Below are positions 1-4,709 of a stretch of 5,298 nt of DNA, piece by piece (within the stretch, counting starts at the first letter, position 1; each line of letters opens with the position of its first letter). Made by a program: the position numbers and the translations under genes. This stretch comes from Mariprofundaceae bacterium (GTDB lineage Bacteria > Pseudomonadota > Zetaproteobacteria > Mariprofundales > Mariprofundaceae). The stretch lies in NCBI GenBank assembly GCA_030950975.1, contig JAUZQL010000157.1, forward strand, positions 1-5,298, written 5' to 3'. The notes below the pieces were generated by a model, which made no database searches, was not told the DNA's origin, and was given only the letters and a program-made list of their open reading frames with translations.

Positions 1-39
1 AGCAGGACTGTGGATACTTTCTAATAAAGAATAACTCAT
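1..39 (-). CDS. dxs: 1-deoxy-D-xylulose-5-phosphate synthase, N-terminal fragment (cut by window edge)
   Basis: Only the first 13 codons are in the window; on the minus strand they read MSYSLLESIHSPA. This matches the usual DXS amino terminus, in which a short leader is followed by a 'LL-x-x-I-x-SPA' stretch. DXS is the thiamine-diphosphate enzyme that condenses pyruvate and glyceraldehyde 3-phosphate into DXP, the first step of the MEP isoprenoid pathway, in the cytosol. The ATG (39-37) overlaps the ispA stop in an ATGA arrangement, and a GGAG Shine-Dalgarno core at 48-51 lies 8 bases upstream, inside ispA. The xseB-ispA-dxs order is common in proteobacteria and supports the call. The rest of the gene lies off the left edge, so catalytic motifs cannot be checked. 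Confidence 0.85.
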   Translation of the reverse strand, partial: MSYSLLESIHSPA

Positions 40-944
40 TGACCACGCTCCAAAATATAATGTGCTAACTGAATCAAGGGTTGACCTTGTTTACCGAATG
101 TTTTGCAAGATTCTAGCGCAATGTCTTGCATGTTTTGAGCAAGCTCTTTGGCACGTTGTAAGCCTTCCAAAGAAACATAGGTGGCTTTCCCCTGTGTTTC
201 ATCTTTACCCGCACTTTTTCCTAATGATTCGGAACTTGCAGTCGCATCTAAAATATCATCGGCAATTTGAAATAATAAACCCACGGCTTCGCCATAACGA
301 GAACACGCTTGTAATTGTTCCTTATCAGCACCTGCTAAAATCGCTCCTGCTTCACAGCTATAACGAATCAATGCACCTGTTTTATGAATATGAATCCGTT
401 CCACTTCCAGAACATTTTGCACGCCATGAATGTCAGCTTGCATATCCATCATTTGCCCACCCACCATGCCTTGTCCACCTGCTGCAAGACTCAGGCGATG
501 CAATAAATCCACGCGTAAATCACTGCTTGTTTGCAAACTGCTTAACAACTCAAACGATAGAGCTTGCAAGGCATCGCCTGCAAGTACGGCCGTCATTTCA
601 TCAAATTGTTTGTGGCATGTTGCTTTGCCACGGCGTAAATCATCATCATCCATACATGGTAAATCATCATGAATCAATGAATAGGTGTGCATACATTCGA
701 TACTTACAGCGACTTGCATGGCTTGCGTTTCATCCGTACCGCCACAGGCTTTAAAACACGCCAATACCAAGGCAGGTCGAACTCGTTTGCCGCCTGCCAA
801 TAAAGCATACGACATGGCATGCAATAAATGTTCAGGTACGATGTGAAGCCGCTCATCCATCATGGTTTGAATGGCGTGTTCAACATCATGGGCATAGTGA
901 GATAAAAATTGGGGTGCGATCATGGTCTTATTTTTCTGAGTCAT
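36..944 (-). CDS. ispA: Farnesyl diphosphate synthase (short-chain (2E,6E)-polyprenyl diphosphate synthase)
   Basis: This cytosolic enzyme condenses isopentenyl diphosphate with dimethylallyl and then geranyl diphosphate to give farnesyl diphosphate, the precursor of undecaprenyl phosphate, quinone side chains and heme O. In the 302-residue product from ATG 944, GGKRVRP is at 51-57. The first aspartate-rich motif DDLPCMDDDD starts at residue 93 and has the two-residue insertion typical of bacterial type II FPP synthases, with Tyr five residues before it as in E. coli IspA. GGQ is near 162, KTG near 188, and the second aspartate motif DDILD is at 229-233. The length is normal for the family. 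Start choice: ATG 944 has a GGA core 8 bases upstream and overlaps xseB by 17 bases. ATG 923 (295 residues, 4 bases after the xseB stop) aligns equally well with E. coli but has a poorer ribosome-binding site. The open frame extends to an ATG at 989, which I consider too far into xseB. The stop overlaps the dxs start. Confidence 0.95.
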   Translation of the reverse strand: MTQKNKTMIAPQFLSHYAHDVEHAIQTMMDERLHIVPEHLLHAMSYALLAGGKRVRPALVLACFKACGGTDETQAMQVAVSIECMHTYSLIHDDLPCMDDDDLRRGKATCHKQFDEMTAVLAGDALQALSFELLSSLQTSSDLRVDLLHRLSLAAGGQGMVGGQMMDMQADIHGVQNVLEVERIHIHKTGALIRYSCEAGAILAGADKEQLQACSRYGEAVGLLFQIADDILDATASSESLGKSAGKDETQGKATYVSLEGLQRAKELAQNMQDIALESCKTFGKQGQPLIQLAHYILERGQ

Positions 945-1128
945 TGAGTACATCCAATCGTTTTTCTGCTTTATCCAAGAGCACTTCACAATGCCGTGAT
1001 AGCGTTACACCTTGCTCGAAAGCTCTGACACTATCTTCCAAACTCATTTGACCTGATTCAAGCTTTTCAACCAATGTTGTCAGTTCATTTAATGATTCTT
1101 CAAAGCTTAACTTTTTTACATTTGACAA
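928..1128 (-). CDS. xseB: Exodeoxyribonuclease VII small subunit
   Basis: The 66-residue product is the small, mostly helical subunit of exonuclease VII. Several copies bind one XseA large subunit to form the nuclease that degrades single-stranded DNA to oligonucleotides. The sequence shows the family pattern: SFEESLNELTTLVEKLESGQ near residues 8-27, then LEDSVRAFEQGVTLSRHCEVLLDKAE (described here only as the conserved second helix, about 30-55), and a short charged tail. The length is typical. The start is a TTG at 1128-1126: no ATG lies in frame upstream of the conserved region, and a strong GGGAG site at 1135-1139 sits 6 bases before the TTG. An ATG at 1121 is out of frame. This is the first gene of the xseB-ispA-dxs operon; xseA is not in the window, as is usual. 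Confidence 0.93.
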   Translation of the reverse strand: MSNVKKLSFEESLNELTTLVEKLESGQMSLEDSVRAFEQGVTLSRHCEVLLDKAEKRLDVLNDSEK

Positions 1129-1221
1129 AAAAAGCTCCCTTTCCCATCCAATTAAAAGCAGGACTCTAAAAGTTATGCCTCAATTTGTACAAAACCTAGC
1201 GTGTAAGCTTAGACTTTCGCC
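1129..1221. promoter_or_regulatory. Divergent intergenic region, presumed promoters of xseB (minus) and lipB (plus)
   Basis: These 93 bases separate two divergently transcribed genes, so promoters for both must lie here or inside the flanking genes. I could not find a convincing -35/-10 pair in either direction. The centre holds a perfect 10-base palindrome, TTTGTACAAA at 1184-1193, which could overlap a -35 element (TTGTAC reads the same on both strands) or serve as an operator. That role is inference from position only. The xseB Shine-Dalgarno site is at 1135-1139; lipB has no clear one. Confidence 0.4.
1135..1139 (-). promoter_or_regulatory. Ribosome binding site of xseB, deciding the TTG start
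   Basis: On the minus strand the bases read GGGAG, followed by six bases and then TTG. This strong Shine-Dalgarno match at good spacing fixes TTG 1128 as the start of xseB in the absence of an in-frame ATG. Confidence 0.75.
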
Positions 1222-1842
1222 ATGCATATTCTTCGACATGAGATACAAGATTACCCCGATTCATTAGCTGAGCAGGAGTCCATTGTAGCAGATATATTGG
1301 CAAAGCGGACGCAAGATACGATGATTTTAACGCAGCATCCACCAACTTATACCATAGGAAGCTCTGGCAAGATGCAGGATATTTTAAGCCGTCGCATGGA
1401 TGGTGAATCGATTGCTGTTCATGAAACAGGGCGTGGTGGTGAAGTTACCTATCACGGGCCGGGTCAGTTGATATGTTATGTTCTCAAAAATATCGAACAT
1501 GAAAAAGATTTACATCAACATATTCATCGTTTGGAAGACATGATCATTCGTAGTTTGGCCGATTTTTCTGTGTCGGCGAGCCGTGATTCTCGCGGTATTG
1601 GTGTTTGGGTGAACGGTTTGAAAATAGCGGCATTGGGTGTGCGTTGCCGTAAATGGGTGACGTTTCATGGCATTGCCTTAAATATTCACCCTAATTTACA
1701 CCATTTTAAAGGTATTGTGCCGTGTGGTATGCGTGATGCCCCCGTAACATCCATGTTCAATGAAGGCGTGGATGTTACACGGGAAGCAGTTGAAGAACGC
1801 ATCATTCATCATGCTCAAGCCTTATTTATAAGCGGCATTTAA
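1222..1842 (+). CDS. lipB: Octanoyl-ACP:protein N-octanoyltransferase LipB
   Basis: LipB moves the octanoyl group from acyl carrier protein to the lipoyl-domain lysine of 2-oxoacid dehydrogenases and GcvH. LipA then inserts sulfur to give lipoate. The 206-residue product carries the family signatures in order: QHPPTYTIG at 38-46, the ETGRGGEVTYHGPGQL stretch at 68-83, GLKIAALGVR at 132-141 with the catalytic lysine K134, FHGIALNI at 148-155, and VPCGM at 166-170 with the acyl-accepting cysteine C168, followed by a TS pair at 176-177. Length and spacing are typical and all catalytic residues are present. ATG 1222 is the first start after an in-frame TAG at 1210-1212, so the start is constrained even though no good Shine-Dalgarno site precedes it. 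lipA is not adjacent here; the gene diverges from xseB and converges on the accessory operon to its right. Confidence 0.96.
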   Translation: MHILRHEIQDYPDSLAEQESIVADILAKRTQDTMILTQHPPTYTIGSSGKMQDILSRRMDGESIAVHETGRGGEVTYHGPGQLICYVLKNIEHEKDLHQHIHRLEDMIIRSLADFSVSASRDSRGIGVWVNGLKIAALGVRCRKWVTFHGIALNIHPNLHHFKGIVPCGMRDAPVTSMFNEGVDVTREAVEERIIHHAQALFISGI

Positions 1843-1853
1843 ACCGTTTAAAT
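1837..1853. repeat. AT-rich palindrome overlapping the lipB stop codon
   Basis: The bases ATTTAAAC and GTTTAAAT form a perfect 8-base inverted repeat around a single C, and the lipB stop TAA lies inside the left arm. Short AAGC (1830-1833) and GCTT (1856-1859) arms extend it imperfectly. As RNA, the loop would have to open to about five bases, leaving a weak A-U stem with no U-tract, so it is not a good intrinsic terminator. A protein-binding dyad or chance are both possible. Confidence 0.35.
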
Positions 1854-1943
1854 AAGCTTGCCATCGTGGTGTATCGTTGGAACTATGGCTGTACGAATCA
1901 ATGCCAAGCGCTTGTGTCGGAGGTCTTTTATTTCAAACAGTAG

Positions 1944-1968
1944 ATGCCCGATAAAAGAACTCGGGCAT
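1944..1968. repeat. Inverted repeat (8-base arms, 9-base loop)
   Basis: ATGCCCGA at 1944-1951 pairs perfectly with TCGGGCAT at 1961-1968 across a nine-base A-rich loop. No U-tract follows it on either strand, so a standard intrinsic terminator is not supported. It could still act as a 3' stabilising hairpin or as a Rho-associated structure after lipB. Confidence 0.5.
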
Positions 1969-2052
1969 GACCATAGTTTCATGCTTGAACGACTATACCA
2001 TAATCTTTTAATCGGATTTCAGGGATGAATGTTGCCGTGTGTTCATTACTCT

Positions 2053-2078
2053 GGGGGTGCGGCTTTAGCCGCACTTCC
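2053..2078. repeat. GC-rich palindrome, possible REP-like dispersed element
   Basis: GTGCGGCT (2057-2064) and AGCCGCAC (2067-2074) form a perfect dyad around TT. The stem can be lengthened to about twelve pairs by G-U and G-C pairs with the flanking GGGG and TTCC. It is strikingly GC-rich against its AT-rich surroundings, which is typical of repetitive extragenic palindromes. Only one copy lies in this window, so its repeated nature is inference. No U-tract follows. Confidence 0.5.
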
Positions 2079-2130
2079 AAAGCATGCCAAGTTTAGAATC
2101 TAAGGACTGCGAATGATGTCATTTCAATGA

Positions 2131-2179
2131 ACGATAAAACCACAGAGTCATCTTATCAAAAACTTTATGTCTTTGTGGT
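2131..2179 (-). terminator. Possible transcription terminator of the WD40/Hsp70 operon
   Basis: On the minus strand, just after the stop codon at 2190-2188, ACCACAAAG (2179-2171) can pair with CTCTGTGGT (2147-2139), nine pairs with one G-U. The loop is 23 bases, and the stem is followed by a short T-rich tail (TTTATC). Position and tail fit a terminator, but the long loop and weak U-tract make it a poor one. The ACCACAAAGAC/CTCTGTGGT pattern may instead be a remnant of a dispersed repeat. Confidence 0.35.
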
Positions 2180-2187
2180 GAGATATT

Positions 2188-2622
2188 TTATTTCTCATAC
2201 TCAGCCGTTTTTTCTTGATAGTAAGCCACTGCAATATTTTTGGGGGACGTTTTAAACATATCCTCTTTCGTAACGTTGCGACTTTTTCGAGTGATTGACT
2301 TGGTTTCAAATGAAATCTGTGGTTTGCTAATCACATTGATATTTTTGAGATTTATCAGAAAACGATGGTACGCCGCTTGGCTGATACCATTTTTCTCATC
2401 AAGCTGTATATTTAAAGGAATCGAAACATCATTTTGATCGGTCAAGATTAAAAACGAAAGGTGTTCGCCTTCATAATTTATTTTTTTGCAAAAGAAATCC
2501 CAAAATTCGTTCTCATCATAATGCCAATCGCGTTCACCATTATTTTTAATAGCTTCGTTTTGAGCCAAATCAAAACATTGTACGCGTTCATGAAACAATT
2601 TAATGCCGTAGCAATTTTTCAT
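2188..2622 (-). CDS. Hypothetical protein, third gene of the WD40/Hsp70 operon
   Basis: I do not recognise this 144-residue protein. It looks soluble: there is no signal peptide or membrane segment. An aromatic, acidic patch (RDWHYDENEFWDFF, about residues 31-44) is followed by a hydrophobic stretch SFLILTD near 56-62 that looks like a core beta strand. The carboxy-terminal third, from about residue 100, is rich in K, R, S and T and is probably flexible until an AVAYYQEK helix near the end. Its ATG follows the TAA of the Hsp70-like gene with no gap, and a strong AGGAG site at 2631-2635 lies 8 bases upstream inside that gene, so translation is almost certainly coupled. This makes it a probable partner of the ATPase, such as a cochaperone, adaptor or substrate, but that is inference from context only. 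It is very likely a real gene given spacing, ribosome-binding site and length. Confidence 0.8.
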   Translation of the reverse strand: MKNCYGIKLFHERVQCFDLAQNEAIKNNGERDWHYDENEFWDFFCKKINYEGEHLSFLILTDQNDVSIPLNIQLDEKNGISQAAYHRFLINLKNINVISKPQISFETKSITRKSRNVTKEDMFKTSPKNIAVAYYQEKTAEYEK

Positions 2623-4590
2623 TTATGATGCTCCTAAATCAATTTTTTCTATTTGACCCAAATACACGTCATTTTCAATCTCATCGGGTAGCGCAACCAC
2701 ATATTCGATTTGCGTCGGATTGCTTAAACGGATGTACACCAAAGCATCTTCATTGACCTCATGAATGGGAAGAATCATTTTATAAATACTTGGATTATCG
2801 ATGGGGGTTTGGTTGTTGCTAACCATCGGTACAGAGCTATAAAAAAGCTCGAACGTATCCAAACCAGCATCAATAAATTCCATCCAAGTGTGATAAGGGG
2901 CATCTCGTTTGATTAAGGTCTTAAACTTACCTTTTTTGTTTTCGCCAAGATAAAACGAAAAATCGACTTCATCTTGTTCGATATTCTCATCGATGACTAA
3001 AATCTTACCGCCTTTTCGTGAGCGAATCAGCCCAAAGGCAACGCCTGTTTTTCCTGTGGGTTTTTCCATATCGTCATCACTGGATAGCGGAGGAAAAACT
3101 TCATAAATTTTGGCTTCTTTGTCGCTATTTTGAGTCATTTTTTGTGTTTCTTGGGCGATACGTTCATCAAAAAGACGTTGCACAATGTTAGATTTTGAGG
3201 AATTTCCTGCTAGAAAAATATTGATGATGGTATTTTCTTGTAATCGATCACCATATTTATTCATCGTAAGGCGTAAACGTTCAAAGAAGTTATCCACGCC
3301 GCGTTGAATCCGTTGTTCCATGATGTTCATCAAAGTCTCGCTATTGATGTCCAGTTCCACATTCGTCAAAATATTCGCATCCGCATCGATGAGATTAACA
3401 CCAAGCGTTCCTTGCTCAAATTCATCGGGTTTATCCATTTTATTTTCCCATAATGGGCGCAGCTTTTCGACAAGGTTGGTCATATTCATATTCGCTTCAC
3501 GCGAGTTTCTTAGTAGCATTTCACTGCCTAAAAATTCTTCACATTCAGGCGGCAAGACACATTGAATATTCTTTTCTAAAAGTAGCGTTTTGTTGGCTTT
3601 AAATACTTCAAACGCCAGTAAATCCAGAAGATTCTCACCACCTAGATATTTATCACCACCTGCGCCAAAATGCTCAATCACATAATCATAACGGCGTTCT
3701 TTTGCACCTTGTGATTCACGAAATATACCAAAATCAAAATCAGTCGTACCACCGCCAAAATCAAACACAGCATAAAAAACCACATCATCATCGCATGGAT
3801 CAAAATCATAGGCTTCTAAGGCAACAACAGCATACGCCGCAGGTTCACTTGCGCCCTGAAGCACTTGCAGTTTATCCATATATTCCTGTTGCTGATGCAG
3901 CTCTTGGGGTAGAGATTTTTTGATGCCTTTATAAAAACTTTCCAGAATTTTTTCACGAATGGCGAGTTCATAAGTAACAGGAAAAGAAAGCACATAATTT
4001 AGAAAAATACCATTGTGCATATTGTTGATATAAAGCCCCAAATAATAGGCGTAAATCTCAATGGGGTTGATGTCATCATCGCTTAACTCTAAAAACGGCG
4101 GTAAATCCAGCACAAAACCGTGTTGATCCACCACTTTGAGTTTTTTGTTTTTATTGCCTGCCCATTGTTTTAATTCAAATAAGAACGAATTAAAAAATTC
4201 AGCTTTTGAATTGAGCAAGGCATTGTTTGCCGTGTGAGAAATTGTGATGTCACGCCATGCTGTGTATGGGCGACCTTCCCGTTGCTTGTAAGCTGTGATA
4301 AAGCTTTGCAAATCATTAAACGCAATAATGGTGGGGTTTTCATAATGATGGGCTTCAACGCTGCTTGCCAACTCGCCTGTCCCGATACGCATGGGTGATA
4401 TTTTTACACTGTTTTTTTGGCAGGCAACCACGGTACTTTTCGTGCCAAAATCAATCCCCACGATACCATTGATGATGTCATTTACAGGATTCCTTGCCAC
4501 CAACTTTTTCGCCAAATGCACTTTAATAGTTCCATTACGGTGTTGCTGATTCCACAAAGACCAATGCCCTTGATTGCTATCCTCAAGCAT
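2623..4590 (-). CDS. Divergent Hsp70 (DnaK-like) family ATPase, amino terminus interrupted upstream
   Basis: The 655-residue product from ATG 4590 has an Hsp70/actin-fold nucleotide-binding domain. The phosphate-1 loop is GIDFGTKST at 45-53 (D47), PTIIAF is at 86-91, and a connect-1-like SEPAAYAV is at 248-255. The phosphate-2 loop DFGGGTTDF is at 277-285, GGDKYLGGEN at 311-320, and the adenosine motif IFLAGNSSKSNIV at 458-470. A connect-2-like GKTGVAFGLI is at 513-522. Residues about 530-655 look like a degenerate beta substrate-binding domain (KTLIKRDAPYHTWMEF resembles the 'LI-P-N-IP' start in DnaK); the helical lid and EEVD-type tail are missing. It also has more than 40 residues before the first motif, unlike DnaK. 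The ATG at 4590 has no Shine-Dalgarno site. The well-placed start is at 4695, in the same frame but cut by a TAG at 4641-4639, so the gene may be truncated, decaying or recoded. It is probably an ATP-dependent switch or chaperone acting with its operon neighbours. Confidence 0.85.
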   Translation of the reverse strand: MLEDSNQGHWSLWNQQHRNGTIKVHLAKKLVARNPVNDIINGIVGIDFGTKSTVVACQKNSVKISPMRIGTGELASSVEAHHYENPTIIAFNDLQSFITAYKQREGRPYTAWRDITISHTANNALLNSKAEFFNSFLFELKQWAGNKNKKLKVVDQHGFVLDLPPFLELSDDDINPIEIYAYYLGLYINNMHNGIFLNYVLSFPVTYELAIREKILESFYKGIKKSLPQELHQQQEYMDKLQVLQGASEPAAYAVVALEAYDFDPCDDDVVFYAVFDFGGGTTDFDFGIFRESQGAKERRYDYVIEHFGAGGDKYLGGENLLDLLAFEVFKANKTLLLEKNIQCVLPPECEEFLGSEMLLRNSREANMNMTNLVEKLRPLWENKMDKPDEFEQGTLGVNLIDADANILTNVELDINSETLMNIMEQRIQRGVDNFFERLRLTMNKYGDRLQENTIINIFLAGNSSKSNIVQRLFDERIAQETQKMTQNSDKEAKIYEVFPPLSSDDDMEKPTGKTGVAFGLIRSRKGGKILVIDENIEQDEVDFSFYLGENKKGKFKTLIKRDAPYHTWMEFIDAGLDTFELFYSSVPMVSNNQTPIDNPSIYKMILPIHEVNEDALVYIRLSNPTQIEYVVALPDEIENDVYLGQIEKIDLGAS

Positions 4591-4695
4591 TTTTTGATGA
4601 TAAGGCTTGAGATCAGCGCGAATTTTATCTTCGTTAAGCTAAGTATCTTCAAGATGTTTTAAAAGTTTATTGATTCTTTCGCTCAGATTGTTCAT
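4591..4695 (-). pseudogene. In-frame 5' part of the Hsp70-like gene, interrupted by an amber codon
   Basis: ATG 4695 opens MNNLSERINKLLKHLEDT, then TAG (4641-4639), then LNEDKIRADLKPYHQK, and runs straight into the Met at 4590 with no other stop and no frame change. ATG 4695 has a strong AGGGAG site 8 bases upstream (4704-4709), the same spacing as the next gene in the operon, whereas ATG 4590 has none. The stretch on both sides of the TAG has protein-like, charged helical composition. The simplest reading is that the ancestral gene began at 4695 and coded for about 690 residues. A single base change (for example from CAG, AAG, GAG, TGG or TAT/TAC) would create the stop. Alternatives are a short upstream peptide with re-initiation, stop readthrough, or a base-call error. 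Confidence 0.65.
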
Positions 4696-4703
4696 ATATA
4701 TTT

Positions 4704-4709
4704 CTCCCT
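4704..4709 (-). promoter_or_regulatory. Ribosome binding site upstream of ATG 4695
   Basis: On the minus strand AGGGAG overlaps the TAG stop of the WD40 gene (4710-4708) and precedes ATG 4695 by 8 bases. It argues that translation of the Hsp70-like gene was designed to start at 4695, coupled to the gene before it, not at 4590. Confidence 0.75.

Larger units (their letters stand above)
1843..2187. other. Convergent intergenic spacer without a supported gene
   Basis: This 345-base stretch lies between the 3' ends of lipB (plus) and the 144-residue reading frame (minus). I see no reading frame longer than about 25 codons with coding character, no tRNA and no recognisable RNA gene. It is unusually rich in small dyads: CAAGCGCTTG at 1905-1914, a hairpin at 1944-1968, a GC-rich hairpin at 2057-2074 and a long-loop hairpin at 2139-2179. 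A further pair, AACTATGG at 1881-1888 and CCATAGTT at 1971-1978, forms an inverted match around the second of these. The spacer separates conserved housekeeping genes from what looks like an accessory operon, so it may be an old insertion boundary. I found no direct repeats or integrase. Confidence 0.6.

Noticed and set aside
62..754. Long open frame on the plus strand opposite ispA
   Set aside because: It lies fully antisense to a gene with all FPP synthase motifs, and its translation is low-complexity H/L/C-rich sequence without family features. It is a shadow frame.
1945..1971. Eight-codon frame ATG 1945 downstream of GGAGG at 1919-1923
   Set aside because: It is made of the inverted repeat itself and the GGAGG is more than 20 bases away, too far to be its ribosome-binding site.
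2025..2096. Small open frame of 23 codons starting ATG 2025 after an AGGG
   Set aside because: Half of it is the GC-rich palindrome, the product has no recognisable character, and the spacing from AGGG to ATG is too short.
4170..4358. Second minus-strand open frame within the Hsp70-like gene
   Set aside because: It overlaps the nucleotide-binding domain in another frame and shows no motif or ribosome-binding site.
4639..4641. TAG as a pyrrolysine codon or selenocysteine-like programmed recoding site
   Set aside because: Hsp70-family proteins are not known to use pyrrolysine, no supporting genes are in the window, and the site is outside the catalytic domain. Nonsense mutation, error or readthrough are simpler.
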